Assembly (NCBI RefSeq): GCF_004025325.1
Contig: NZ_RSFE01000001.1
Coordinates: 310,001-374,000, forward strand
DNA length: 64,000 nt
Direction of reading: 5' to 3'
Origin: Pseudidiomarina gelatinasegens
GTDB lineage: Bacteria; Pseudomonadota; Gammaproteobacteria; Enterobacterales; Alteromonadaceae
Shown here: in pieces, positions 1-9,919 of the stretch
Layout of the letters: every line of letters starts with the position of its first letter
Position numbering within the stretch: position 1 is the first letter of the stretch
The notes under the pieces: model-generated
What the model was told of the DNA's origin: nothing
The model's input: only the letters and a program-made list of their open reading frames with translations
Database searches by the model: none
Program-made: the position numbers and the translations under genes

Positions 1-1578
1 AGAGTTGCGATAAATATTCTCGTCAACTTCAGTACAACCCGCTAAACGGTCTTCTTGCAGAGCAGCAGGATCACAACCGTAGTAGGTGTATGCGACACCG
101 CCAGCACGCGCTGTGTTCTCATCCGCTTCCAAATCTTCATAGTCGATACCGAAACGTAACGTATGGTCTAACGAAAGGTACCAGTCAAAGTCGATACGGT
201 AAGCAGTACGTTTATCGTTTTGCTCAGAAGGTGTTGCCAAGCCGAAGTTGGTAAACTGACCTGAGTAGCCGCTCGCATAAATTGCGACCGTGTCGCCCGA
301 TGCGTTAACGTTCGAGTAACTAGCCTCGTTCACGCCATAAAGCACACTCATGGTGAAGTCGTCAGACAAAATACCAGTATACTGCAACGCGTATGATTTA
401 CCGCCACGTTCCAGAATGTAATCACCGTACAAATCACCACGCGTATCCGACTCAACTTCGTACATATACTTGCTTGAGTCTAAATCGCTTGAGTTGTTCC
501 AACCGGTAAATTCTAGAATATGATCAGGTGTGATGTACCAATCTAATTTCGCAGCGTACAGCAAGTCGCTCGACTCGCGGTCGTAATACTGTGACGCGGT
601 TGCGAAATCACTGGTACGGTTTTTCTGATTCACCAAACCGAAGAAGAACAACTTGTCTTCAATCAGAGCACCACTTGCCCAAACGTTGACGTTCGCTTCT
701 TCACTGTTATTTTCACTGTTAACGATGTAATACGGGCTACCGTTACGATCGATTTGTGCTTGCTCAGTTAAAATAACGTCAGGTGCTTGTGATGCAAGTG
801 CATCAGGCTCCCAATATACGCTTGCGCCAGCTTCAAATTCGTTAGAACCTGATTTTGTGGTTACGTTAACAACACCGCCCGTTGAACGGCCATATTCCGC
901 AGAATAACCACCGGTTTTAACTTCGAAAGTTTCATACATTTCGAAAGGCAGTTCAGAACCACCCAAACCGTTACGGAAGTTGGTTACGTTCAAACCGTTC
1001 ACGTAGTAAACGTTTTCACCAACCGAAGCACCACCAAAAGAGGTCAAATTACCAAACGATGAATCACCTTTGGTTGTGCCTGGCGCCAATAGCGCGACTG
1101 AAGCGATGTCACGCGGGACTGGAACCTTCTCAAGGAAGTCTTGCGTAACAACCAACTGCGACTCTGATGACGAAGTGTCAATCATAGAAACGCTTGAACC
1201 ACGAACGGTCAACGTTTCCATCTGTTCAGTGGTTGGTAAGGTTAGGTTAATAGTGGTTGCACCAGCAACACCAACGTCAACACGGTCTTCTGCAACCGTA
1301 CCGTAACCTGGCTTTTCGGCTTTAAGTGAGTAAGCGCCGGGTGGCAACAATGGGAAACGGAAGTTACCGTTCGCATTCGTTTCCACGCTACGAGTCAAGC
1401 CCGTTTCAAGGTTAGTAATTGTTACAGAAACATCTGTAACCACTTTACCAGATTGGTCAACGGATTGACCTTGCAAGTAACCCTTAGACGCATCTTGTGC
1501 CATTGATGGAGCTGCAACGCCTAAAGCAGTTGCAACCGCAGCAGCGGCAACTGTACTTCTAAAAAAAGTACGTTTCAT
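1..1578 (-). CDS. TonB-dependent receptor, Oar-like (partial, 5' part)
   Basis: Outer-membrane receptor that would import a large substrate using TonB energy. The reading frame runs leftwards from ATG at 1578, preceded by GGAG, and is open to the window edge, giving 526 residues. Seen: a signal peptide ending near SMAQ (about residue 28), then a carboxypeptidase-regulatory-like beta-sandwich (about 30-110) with the typical GNFRFPLLPPGAYSL motif, then a TonB plug region (about 120-235) with VTTKSGSNEF, then barrel strands. The extra N-terminal sandwich is typical of Oar-like receptors, often linked to peptide or protein uptake in proteolytic marine bacteria. That use is an inference, though it suits the two large proteases downstream. 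The C-terminal barrel lies outside the window. Confidence 0.9.
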   Translation of the reverse strand, partial: MKRTFFRSTVAAAAVATALGVAAPSMAQDASKGYLQGQSVDQSGKVVTDVSVTITNLETGLTRSVETNANGNFRFPLLPPGAYSLKAEKPGYGTVAEDRVDVGVAGATTINLTLPTTEQMETLTVRGSSVSMIDTSSSESQLVVTQDFLEKVPVPRDIASVALLAPGTTKGDSSFGNLTSFGGASVGENVYYVNGLNVTNFRNGLGGSELPFEMYETFEVKTGGYSAEYGRSTGGVVNVTTKSGSNEFEAGASVYWEPDALASQAPDVILTEQAQIDRNGSPYYIVNSENNSEEANVNVWASGALIEDKLFFFGLVNQKNRTSDFATASQYYDRESSDLLYAAKLDWYITPDHILEFTGWNNSSDLDSSKYMYEVESDTRGDLYGDYILERGGKSYALQYTGILSDDFTMSVLYGVNEASYSNVNASGDTVAIYASGYSGQFTNFGLATPSEQNDKRTAYRIDFDWYLSLDHTLRFGIDYEDLEADENTARAGGVAYTYYGCDPAALQEDRLAGCTEVDENIYRNS

Positions 1579-1888
1579 ACTGTCATTCTCCATGGATTTA
1601 TTATTCTTTGTTGTCAGATGCGTAGCGGATCGATCGAGTACGCTAACAGGCCACATCTGTCATCTCGAAGTGTAACCAAATGTTACACTTGTACTGTTTT
1701 AACAAGATTATCCGTTAAATAAAAGTTCTGAACTGAAAAAATATACAACATATTTTTAAAGTAACGATTAGCCGTTAATAGTTATCAGATATTAGATATT
1801 GGGTGAGCGCTCGTATCTAATATCTAATATCCAATAACGCTCTTGCGGTTCAAGCAAGTTTCCGTTTAACTAACCTCATCAGCCACAC
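1579..1888. other. Divergent intergenic region of 310 bp
   Basis: This stretch separates the leftward TonB receptor from the rightward crbS-like gene. It must hold both promoters, but no convincing -35/-10 pair could be assigned. The receptor's ribosome site (GGAG) is at its left edge. The right part carries an ATATTAG inverted repeat (1783-1836), listed separately. No coding frame was recognised. Confidence 0.7.
1783..1836. repeat. ATATTAG-family inverted repeat, copy A
   Basis: Two arms built from 7-base units such as GATATTA and ATATTGG face each other across GTGAGCGCTCGTAT. The right end runs into CGCTCTTGCGG. Related elements lie at 16602-16701 and 18121-18224, all between genes. Confidence 0.75.
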
Positions 1889-4800
1889 GTGAACAGTATC
1901 GAACCAATGACCTTGCTCCTTATCCTTGCCTCGCTGGCCTACATCGCTTTGCTGTTTGCCGTTGCCCACTGGGGCGATAAGCCAAACTCGCTGGCGAATA
2001 AAATTAGTTATAAACCAATAATTTATAGTATGTCATTGGCTATTTATTGCACCAGCTGGACATACTACGGTGCGGTTGGGAACGCCGCCACCGATGGCTG
2101 GGCTTATATTCCTATCTTGCTTGGCCCTTTTTTATTATTTGTTTTTGCACTGCCGTTGCTAGAAAAGCTCGTTAGCGTCTCTAAACAACAAAACATCACC
2201 TCAATCGCTGATTTTATTGCCAGTCGTTACGGTAAACGCCAACGCTTAGCTTTGTTTGTAACCCTCATTGCTGCGCTGGCAACAATTCCTTACATTGCGT
2301 TACAATTAAAAGCGGTCGGGCTTACTTTTGTTGTACTTACCGAAAACACCTCGGCGCTCACCCAGTTTTCGATTAATGAATTAATAGCGGCCGGTATCAT
2401 GGCCGTGTTCGCCATGTTATTCGGTACCCGCCATATTGAAGTCACCGAATATCGCAACGGCATGATCTTAGCCATTGCCTTTGAATCGGCCGTGAAATTA
2501 CTCGCGCTAATCGCAGCAGCCATATTCGCCTATTCATTATTTAATGACGCCTCACCCACCAGCATGTGGCAACAAGTAACCCACCCCACCGATAAAGCGT
2601 GGAGCTGGGAAGCGTTCTCAGAGTTTGATTTTATTGTGCAAACCTTTATGGCCGCCGGCGTTATTTTGTGTTTACCGCGGCAATTCCACGTTGCGGTAGT
2701 GGATAACGTGAATGTCAGCCACCTTAAAACTGCGCGTTGGGGCTTTCCAATCTATTTAGTGTTAGTGGCCGTAGCTATAGTGCCCATCGCCCTAAGCGGC
2801 GGGCTATTTTTCGGCAATGGGTTCGATGGCGACACCTACGCGTTAAGGTTACCGCTGTTGCATGACCAAACATGGCTGGCGGTGTTTATCTTTATCGGCG
2901 GGTTTTCGGCAGCAACGGCCATGGTCATTATCGCCTCAGTAACGCTCAGCACCATGGTGACCAACGACGTTATCATGCCGGTCATTTTGCAACGCCAAAC
3001 GCGCTTCCCGGCTGATTTCCAAAAACGACTGCTCCTGATCCGCCGTGTGGCAATCGCCATCATTTTGCTGCTCAGCTACCTGTGTTATTACTTCTGGGCC
3101 GCAGGCACCGGCTTGGTCAGTATTGGCTTATTGGCGTTTTCGGTTGTGTTGCAGTTATTACCAGCCGTGCTCGGTGGCTTGTATTGGCGCCGTGGCCATG
3201 CTCGCGGCGTGTATGTCGGCTTGGGAACCGGTTTAATTGCGTGGTTATTCGCCGTAGCCGTACCCATGTACTTACCCCACACCATCAACGACACCAGCAT
3301 TATTACCCAAGGTACCGTGATCAGCATGGCGGTGAACACCGCCTTCTATATTGCCTTTTCGTTACTTGCGCAGCCTCGCTTAATCGACCGCATTCAAGCC
3401 ACCGCTTTTGTGAAGCCGCGCTCAACCGTAAAAGAGCACAGCGTTGGCCGCCATCATCAAGCCACCAACGGCGATATGATGCTGCTACTGCAAACCTTTG
3501 TGGGCGAACAGCGCACCGCACAGCTCATTGACTATTTTGCCGAATCACAAGGTGACGATACCAGCCACACCAACAAAGAAGATGTCGCATCACGGGAGTT
3601 TATCGACTACGTAGAGCGCGTGCTAACCGGCGTGTTGGGTGCCGCAACGGCGCGCTCTTTGGTCGAAGCAGCCCTGCGCGACCGTCGCTTACACCTTGAA
3701 GAAGTGGTGCACTTTTTTGATGACACCACGCAAGCGCTGCAAACGCAGCAATCAATATTGTTCAGCTCGCTGGAAAACTTAGCCCAAGGCATCTCGGTAG
3801 TCGACGCTGAACTGCGTCTGGTGGCATGGAATAAGCGCTATTTAGACCTGTTTAATTATCCCGAGGGCATGGTTAAACCGGGCCAGCCCATTGCCACATT
3901 AATTCGTTATAACGCCGAACGCGGCGAATGCGGGCCGGGCGAAATCGATGAGCTAGTCGCGAAACGTTTAAAACACATGCAAATGGGCTCACCCCACCGC
4001 TTTATTCGGCGCCGTGGCGATGGTCGGGTGATTGAGATGGTGGGTAACCCACTTCCCAATGGCGGCTTTGTAACCTCGTTTACCGACATTACCGAGCACG
4101 TGGAAACCCAGCAAGCGCTGGAAGAATCCAACATTGACTTGGAACAACGCATTAACGTGCGCCAAAAGAAAATCCGTGAAATTAACAACGAACTGACCGA
4201 AGAAATTGAGCGCCGCCGCAAAGTAGAAGTAGAACTGAAAAAAGCCAAGCAAGAAGCCGAAGAAGCCAATGCTTCAAAAACACGTTTCCTGGCACTGGCC
4301 AGTCATGATATTTTGCAGCCGCTGAATGCGGCGCGGCTGTATTTGTCCGCTATGGATGAAACCAATCTTAACCCTAACAATTTGCAACTAACCAGCAAGC
4401 TCGATACGGCCCTGGCCTCCACCGAACACTTGCTAAGTACCCTGCTACAAATTGCCAAAATGGACCAAGGTGCGTTGCAGCCCAACTTCCGGCATGTACG
4501 CTTAAGCACCATCATTGAGCCACTGATTCACGAGTACAGCGTGCTTGCTGAGCAACGCGGCATTCGTTTGAAAACTCGATTGCACGACAGTGTGGTGTAC
4601 ACCGACCCAACTTATTTACGGCGTATAATTCAAAACTTCCTGTCCAATGCCGTTAAATACAATCGTGATAACGGGAAAGTTTTACTTGGCGTGCGCAGTC
4701 GCGGTGAGCATTTACTGATTGCGGTGTGGGACACGGGCCCTGGTATTACCTCACAACAACGCCACCGGGTATTTGACGCTTTTTACCGCGGCTCCAATAC

Positions 4801-5353
4801 GCGCGCTGAAGGCGTTGGCCTCGGCTTAAGCGTGGCCAAACGCATGAGTGAACAACTGCACTGTGAACTGCGTTTAAAAACCGTGGAAGGCTCCGGCAGT
4901 TGTTTCTCGGTAAAAGTGCCGCTGGGCAGCCCAGCACAAGTTTACGACAAACCCGAACAGCCAAGCACCGCCGACTTGCACCAAGGTTTGGTGATGGTGT
5001 GCGTGGACGACGATCAGGAAAACCTCAGTGCACTGCGCGCCTTGCTGGAAAAATGGGGATGTACCGTGGAAACGTTCACCAGCAGCGCCACAGCGCTAGA
5101 GTATGCCAGCACCCATACGCGGCCGGATGGTATCTTACTGGACTATCAGCTGGGCGACGATGATCACGATGGCCTAAGCCTTGCTGCAGCTTTGCGGGAG
5201 TACTGGGGCGAAAGTTTGTCAGGAGCGTTAGTCACCGCCATGCGCGACGACAACGTGCGAAAACAAGCGCGCGAGCGTAACCTGCACTTTTTAGCCAAGC
5301 CGGTTAAGCCCGCCGCGCTTAAATCCTTACTTAAATATCTGGAACGTCAGTAA
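1889..5353 (+). CDS. crbS: CrbS-like transporter-fused hybrid sensor histidine kinase
   Basis: Membrane sensor kinase of the acetate switch. The 1154-residue protein starts with about 13 membrane segments of the sodium:solute symporter fold (residues 1-510). A linker that may be a STAC-like domain follows, then a PAS domain (about 665-790), a coiled coil, a HisKA domain with phospho-acceptor H806 in SHDILQPLNAAR, a HATPase domain (NFLSNAVKYN near 916; GLGLSV) and a C-terminal receiver with D1085 in LLDYQLG. This order is that of CrbS, which with CrbR controls acs in Vibrio and Pseudomonas. The CrbR partner and acs lie 8.6 kb downstream. The chosen start is GTG 1889. An in-frame ATG at 1907 is equally possible because neither has a clear ribosome site. 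Confidence 0.88.
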   Translation: MNSIEPMTLLLILASLAYIALLFAVAHWGDKPNSLANKISYKPIIYSMSLAIYCTSWTYYGAVGNAATDGWAYIPILLGPFLLFVFALPLLEKLVSVSKQQNITSIADFIASRYGKRQRLALFVTLIAALATIPYIALQLKAVGLTFVVLTENTSALTQFSINELIAAGIMAVFAMLFGTRHIEVTEYRNGMILAIAFESAVKLLALIAAAIFAYSLFNDASPTSMWQQVTHPTDKAWSWEAFSEFDFIVQTFMAAGVILCLPRQFHVAVVDNVNVSHLKTARWGFPIYLVLVAVAIVPIALSGGLFFGNGFDGDTYALRLPLLHDQTWLAVFIFIGGFSAATAMVIIASVTLSTMVTNDVIMPVILQRQTRFPADFQKRLLLIRRVAIAIILLLSYLCYYFWAAGTGLVSIGLLAFSVVLQLLPAVLGGLYWRRGHARGVYVGLGTGLIAWLFAVAVPMYLPHTINDTSIITQGTVISMAVNTAFYIAFSLLAQPRLIDRIQATAFVKPRSTVKEHSVGRHHQATNGDMMLLLQTFVGEQRTAQLIDYFAESQGDDTSHTNKEDVASREFIDYVERVLTGVLGAATARSLVEAALRDRRLHLEEVVHFFDDTTQALQTQQSILFSSLENLAQGISVVDAELRLVAWNKRYLDLFNYPEGMVKPGQPIATLIRYNAERGECGPGEIDELVAKRLKHMQMGSPHRFIRRRGDGRVIEMVGNPLPNGGFVTSFTDITEHVETQQALEESNIDLEQRINVRQKKIREINNELTEEIERRRKVEVELKKAKQEAEEANASKTRFLALASHDILQPLNAARLYLSAMDETNLNPNNLQLTSKLDTALASTEHLLSTLLQIAKMDQGALQPNFRHVRLSTIIEPLIHEYSVLAEQRGIRLKTRLHDSVVYTDPTYLRRIIQNFLSNAVKYNRDNGKVLLGVRSRGEHLLIAVWDTGPGITSQQRHRVFDAFYRGSNTRAEGVGLGLSVAKRMSEQLHCELRLKTVEGSGSCFSVKVPLGSPAQVYDKPEQPSTADLHQGLVMVCVDDDQENLSALRALLEKWGCTVETFTSSATALEYASTHTRPDGILLDYQLGDDDHDGLSLAAALREYWGESLSGALVTAMRDDNVRKQARERNLHFLAKPVKPAALKSLLKYLERQ

Positions 5354-5356
5354 CCG

Positions 5357-5818
5357 TTACATTCTACTCAGCGCCGTTGCCCGACAAATGCCATTTTCAA
5401 TGGTCAATTGCGGGCGCGGAATCACTTCACAGGTACTCATTTCTTGCGTCGCTTGTATGTGCTCCACACGCAACTGTGTGTATTCAGTGATCAGCTTTTG
5501 CATGGCCTGTTCATCGGTTACTTGGGTGGAATAGGCGATATAATATTCCGGCCCACCGCACGCGCGTTTACCGACTTCCGCCAGCCTGCACTGGTCCAGA
5601 GAATCGGCCCGTGGAATACCAACCATGGTGCGGATTTGGTTATCCAATGCAGCAATGCGCGCGTTACGCATTGCTGCAGCTGCCGGTTCCATGGCTTGCT
5701 CAGCAGCTGATGCACCATTCTGTGCAACATTGTCCGCTTGCGTTTCGTCAACCTGCTCGGCGTCAACACAGCCGCTAAGCAGCACCAACAAAGCAATAGC
5801 ACTTAGTCCCTTAACCAT
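5357..5818 (-). CDS. Small predicted lipoprotein, unknown function
   Basis: A 153-residue protein with a lipoprotein signal: MVKGLSAIALLVLLSGC, with the lipobox LSGC giving Cys17 as the likely lipid anchor. The mature part is acidic and Ala-rich, then has four further cysteines (QCRLAEVG, RACGGPEYY, STCEVI, NGICRA) that could form two disulfides in the periplasm. ATG 5818 is preferred over an upstream codon at 5830 because GAGGTG sits just before it. The gene ends 3 bp from the convergent crbS stop and starts 8 bp after the stop of the upstream S8 protease gene, so it is probably co-transcribed with that protease. I do not recognise the family. Confidence 0.7.
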   Translation of the reverse strand: MVKGLSAIALLVLLSGCVDAEQVDETQADNVAQNGASAAEQAMEPAAAAMRNARIAALDNQIRTMVGIPRADSLDQCRLAEVGKRACGGPEYYIAYSTQVTDEQAMQKLITEYTQLRVEHIQATQEMSTCEVIPRPQLTIENGICRATALSRM

Positions 5819-5826
5819 ACAACACC

Positions 5827-8800
5827 TCATTGTTTTCTATTAAAATACGCAAGGCGACGTAGGCCAATTAATGGCAACGCCAACATCAACATAAACCACT
5901 GCAATGCCCCGCCGGAGCTCTTCTCTGGCGCAGGCGTTACGGTCACAGATACCGTTTCTGAACTGGTGGTAATACCGTCACTCACCGTGACTTCAACTTG
6001 CACGGTAGTGTTAGTGGTCACTTGCGGTGCAGTAAAGGTTGCAACAGCAGTGGTTGCGCCCGACAAACTCACCCCAGCGCCACTTACCACGCGCCATTGA
6101 TAGCTCAAGTCATCGCCATCTGCATCAGTACTTGCCGAAGCATCTAAGCGAACCGTCTCACCCGAATTAACAGAGCCCGGTGATGACACCGAAACAACAG
6201 GTGGTTCGTTAGTCACTTCAACCGTCACCGTAGCTGTTGCAGATGTTGCACCCACGCTATCCACCAATTGCACGGTGAAGGTATCGGTACCACTCCAACC
6301 GTCGTCAGGGGTATAACTTGCCGTTAATCCGTCAAAGCTGGCAGTACCATTGCTCGGTGCACTTACCACAGTTCCTGACAAGGCACCCTGCGGTGCAGCC
6401 AAAATAGGCAACTGGGCATCGTATTCCACGCCCACGCCGTTCTCGACACTGCTAACCTGCATCAACACCACAAAATCGCGGCCCAATTGCTCGGTTTGTT
6501 GAGTAAAGTCAACGGTCGTTGCGCGGCCCGTGCTCCCTGCCACACTTACGTTGCTCAGCGCGCCAAAGTCTTGCACGGTTGCTGGCACATCAAATACCAC
6601 CGCAGCCCGTTCACCGTATGTGAAGCTGGCCGCAAGTGCCTGCCCGTTGGCCGGGTAAACACCGGTTGCAGTGTCTGAGTAATAGTAAGTTTCACCCACG
6701 GTGCCACGCATGTTTTCCAAGCCAACCGTGGTGGCATAAACAGGGCCACCGCCGTCACTAACATCCACGTAATTAAAGAATGCTTCGTTACTATTCAGGC
6801 GGAACCACACATTGAAGGTATAACGCGAACCGTCGTCCACTTCACCCGGTGCCACCCAGCTGCGGGCCCGCAACCATTCCAGCACCAAGAAAGTATCTGA
6901 ACCTTCCGTAACCAGCGCGTAACGCATTTCGCCGTCGCCATTTACAAACTCAAAGTCCGTCCACAGTGGCGCAATCACGCCATTGGGCTCGGCTTCATCA
7001 GGCAGTGCCGTAGCGCTTGCGGTAAGCAGTGCACGGCTCGGCCCCATTTCAACCAAGCCATTGCTCCACATTGAGAACACGCGGCGATCGGCACCGTCAA
7101 ATTGCCAGAATGCGCCATCACCTTCTAATTCAATTTCAGCAACCAAGTCATCACAACCTTCGGCGCAAACACTACTGATAGTAATATCTTTGCTGGTGGC
7201 CACATCGTCTAAGCTCATACCGGCAAAGGCAAAGCCCGGCGCGTCGGTTACCGAAACCGTATCCGGCACATCGTTTTGGTTGCCCTGCCACAGCAACATG
7301 CCGGTGTCTTGATTGGCACTGTAGCTTAGCTGGTCGCTGCGCGTTAAGGTCACATCAATGGCATCGTAATCCACCGCAAAGGCAGCATCGGTTGGCAAGG
7401 CCACACTGAAGTCCGTCGGGTTACCGGTAAAACCAAGTGCGCCGCGCAATTGCAACTGCATGGGTTCGCCGGCAACAACTTCACCGGAGGCCACAGCACC
7501 TGAAATAATACTGGTGTTGTCCGAAAGCGAGGTATAAACCGCCACCGGCAGCTTCGCATCAACAAAGGTGCCGCTGCTGTCAGATAGCGTAAGGCGACCA
7601 TATTGCCAACCTTCAGCCGCAAACGCTGTATTGACCGTTATGCTTAATACTTTGCTTTCGTTAGCCGCCAACGTCAGCGAACTCGGAAAGTCTGCTGTCA
7701 TATTGGCATCATCAAAGCTCATGCTCAGTTGCCAGGTACGCGAACTGTTGCTGACATTGGTGACCGTGCGCTCAAACGTACAGGTACCTATGCAAGCATT
7801 GTCATTTAACGAAGCGCGACTAAAGGTAATGCCCGTATCCGCTGCTGCTGCGACATCAATACGCCCGGCACCAATTTGGTGCGGTGTGGCTAATTCGTCA
7901 CTGTCATCCTGGCGAATGTTAACTTCCGCTGATGTCATTAATGCCGACTTGATTTGATCATGAGTCCAGCTTGGGTTCAATGCACGTAACAGCGCAGCCG
8001 CGCCAGCCACATGTGGGCTTGCCATAGACGTACCGCTTAACAACGCAATGCTTTGCCCCGGATACGCCGAAAGAATGTTAGTACCTGGCGCCGCAATTTC
8101 CGGCTTCAACAAAGTGCTGTCACGGTTCGGCCCACGCGAACTGCTCGCGCTCAGCCGGTCACGTAAATCCGCACTGATAGTTTGCTCCGGCGCATTAATA
8201 GTGACCTGCTCACCCGCTGACCAGCCTTGCTGCAACTGATTACCAATGGTTTGACTAATGGACACGCTCGGCAAGGTTGCAGCCGCCAAATCCATACTCA
8301 ACAAACCGGCTTCATTGTTGTACAGCACCATGGCTTTCGCGCCAGCGGCCTGCAAATTATTGGCTTTCTCTTCAAAGGTACAGGTGCCGCGTTGTACCAA
8401 CACAATGGCATCCGTAAACGTACCGGCATTGAACGCACTGCAAGCCAGTTCATTTGTTGGCGCTTCTTGCTTGGCAGTTAAAAACGGGCCGCTAATTGCG
8501 CTGGAAATGGTGAAGTTGCCGCTACCTACGGTCACATAAAACGCGTCGGTGTAATCGCTATGTTCCATAAAGGTGGCAAATTCACGCCCTGTTTGGGTGT
8601 TCGCCACCGCAAACATTTCATCAATACATGCCGGGCAGCCCATCGAGCTTTCTTCCGGCCCGTCGTTGCCAGCAGCCGCGATATTCACAATGCCCATTTC
8701 GTCAATGGCACGCACAATATCGGCTTCATACGGGGCTAAGCCATTGTCTAAGCTACCCCACGAGTTGTTAATCACATCCGCGCCGTCTTTTGCCGCCGCG

Positions 8801-9822
8801 TCTAACGCTTGCGCTAAGCTAATTGAAGAACCGGTGGTGGTGCCGTCGGCATTCACCCACAAGGCTTTGTAGGCAAAGATATTGGCACCCGGCGCTACGC
8901 CAGAGAAATTCACAGCCACGCCATTAAAGGTGGTGCTGAGCGGATTGCCCGCAGCCGTTCCCGCTACGTGGGTGCCGTGGCCGTCAAGGTCGGCCGGTGA
9001 ATCGGCATATTCGTCAGGGTGAAGGTCTGCGCCATCTGGCACGAAGTAACGCGCCACCGCCAGCTTGTCATTACAAAACGTTGGCTCGGTCGCACAATAG
9101 TCATCGGTAACCCCAACATCAGGTGCCGTGTGCCCCGCGTCTTGAAACATCGGATGTTCAGGGTCAATACCGGTGTCAATAATCGCAATATTCACCCCAG
9201 CGCCAGCACTGGCTTGGCCACCGAGTTGTTGCCATACCGCAGGCGCTTCAATCAAGGCATTGGAGGTGTCCGTTTGCACATACACTTCACGGTCGGCATG
9301 CACTGACTTGATGCCCGCCACACCTTTTAACCGTTGCGGCAAGTCGTCGCCAGCATACTCAACAATTACCGCGTTCAATGTAAGATTTAGCTGGCCTTTG
9401 AGTGCCACTTCCGGCACCCGATCTTGAATACTCGCCATGACCTGTTGCTGACGCTTACCCACAAAACTCGCATAGTCGCGCACAGGCGCTGACTTCATGC
9501 TCATGCGCTCTTGCCCAGTCGCTTTGGCTGAGGTGGCAACATAATCACCAATGCCGCCTTTATAGGTCGCGACACTGGGTTCTTGTAATTGAATTAAATA
9601 ACGCTGCACGTTGCTGTTGCGCACGGCACGCATTTCAGCAACCGGTTGCTGCACTTTGCGCTGCGGCGCTTTCACGGTGCGTTCATGCACGGTGACTTGA
9701 ATATCAGATGGGTTGGTTTGTTCGCCGGCTACTTGTTGGGCATTCGCGGCAGGAATCAGCGTAAAACTCGCAGCTACGGCAAGCGCAATACGACTGGCTG
9801 CTGCGATAGTTGGATACGTCAT
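5827..9822 (-). CDS. Secreted S8 subtilisin-like protease with PA insert and GlyGly-CTERM-like tail
   Basis: Extracellular serine endopeptidase, 1331 residues from ATG 9822, which has AAGGATG upstream; a codon at 9858 extends the frame but has no such site. Domains in order: signal peptide ending ANAQQ, an I9-like propeptide (about 70-185), and an S8 catalytic domain with Asp216 (IIDTGID), His282 (GHGTHVAG) and Ser599 (GTSMASPH). A protease-associated domain (about 455-545) is inserted before the serine. A long beta-rich region follows, with two Ig/cadherin-like repeats near the end (EPPVVSVSSP, DADGDDLSYQW). The C-terminus KSSGGALQWFMLMLALPLIG plus an Arg cluster looks like a GlyGly-CTERM signal. 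Such tails mark type II secretion cargo cut by rhombosortase, and gsp genes lie in this window. It is a paralogue of the next gene. Confidence 0.92.
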   Translation of the reverse strand: MTYPTIAAASRIALAVAASFTLIPAANAQQVAGEQTNPSDIQVTVHERTVKAPQRKVQQPVAEMRAVRNSNVQRYLIQLQEPSVATYKGGIGDYVATSAKATGQERMSMKSAPVRDYASFVGKRQQQVMASIQDRVPEVALKGQLNLTLNAVIVEYAGDDLPQRLKGVAGIKSVHADREVYVQTDTSNALIEAPAVWQQLGGQASAGAGVNIAIIDTGIDPEHPMFQDAGHTAPDVGVTDDYCATEPTFCNDKLAVARYFVPDGADLHPDEYADSPADLDGHGTHVAGTAAGNPLSTTFNGVAVNFSGVAPGANIFAYKALWVNADGTTTGSSISLAQALDAAAKDGADVINNSWGSLDNGLAPYEADIVRAIDEMGIVNIAAAGNDGPEESSMGCPACIDEMFAVANTQTGREFATFMEHSDYTDAFYVTVGSGNFTISSAISGPFLTAKQEAPTNELACSAFNAGTFTDAIVLVQRGTCTFEEKANNLQAAGAKAMVLYNNEAGLLSMDLAAATLPSVSISQTIGNQLQQGWSAGEQVTINAPEQTISADLRDRLSASSSRGPNRDSTLLKPEIAAPGTNILSAYPGQSIALLSGTSMASPHVAGAAALLRALNPSWTHDQIKSALMTSAEVNIRQDDSDELATPHQIGAGRIDVAAAADTGITFSRASLNDNACIGTCTFERTVTNVSNSSRTWQLSMSFDDANMTADFPSSLTLAANESKVLSITVNTAFAAEGWQYGRLTLSDSSGTFVDAKLPVAVYTSLSDNTSIISGAVASGEVVAGEPMQLQLRGALGFTGNPTDFSVALPTDAAFAVDYDAIDVTLTRSDQLSYSANQDTGMLLWQGNQNDVPDTVSVTDAPGFAFAGMSLDDVATSKDITISSVCAEGCDDLVAEIELEGDGAFWQFDGADRRVFSMWSNGLVEMGPSRALLTASATALPDEAEPNGVIAPLWTDFEFVNGDGEMRYALVTEGSDTFLVLEWLRARSWVAPGEVDDGSRYTFNVWFRLNSNEAFFNYVDVSDGGGPVYATTVGLENMRGTVGETYYYSDTATGVYPANGQALAASFTYGERAAVVFDVPATVQDFGALSNVSVAGSTGRATTVDFTQQTEQLGRDFVVLMQVSSVENGVGVEYDAQLPILAAPQGALSGTVVSAPSNGTASFDGLTASYTPDDGWSGTDTFTVQLVDSVGATSATATVTVEVTNEPPVVSVSSPGSVNSGETVRLDASASTDADGDDLSYQWRVVSGAGVSLSGATTAVATFTAPQVTTNTTVQVEVTVSDGITTSSETVSVTVTPAPEKSSGGALQWFMLMLALPLIGLRRLAYFNRKQ

Positions 9823-9835
9823 GGTACATCCTTTA

Positions 9836-9872
9836 ATAAAAAAACGGCGATAAAGCATTCTATCGCCGTTTT
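9836..9872 (-). terminator. Rho-independent terminator between the two proteases
   Basis: On the minus strand an AACGGCGATA / TATCGCCGTT stem with a loop of about 8 bases is followed by a run of seven T. It lies after the stop of the upstream protease gene (9920) and just before the ribosome site of the downstream one, so the two proteases are likely separate transcription units. Confidence 0.85.
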
Positions 9873-9919
9873 GTATTGAATTACAAAATTTAAAAAATTG
9901 TAATTTTTAACCTGTTAAT

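Noticed and set aside
1783-1836. Possible CRISPR-like repeat array in the ATATTAG elements
   Set aside because: Units of seven bases lie head to tail with no unique spacers, and the halves are inverted. No cas genes are present.
3082-3531. A 149-residue frame inside crbS
   Set aside because: It overlaps the membrane-transporter part of crbS in another frame and has no recognisable feature or ribosome site.
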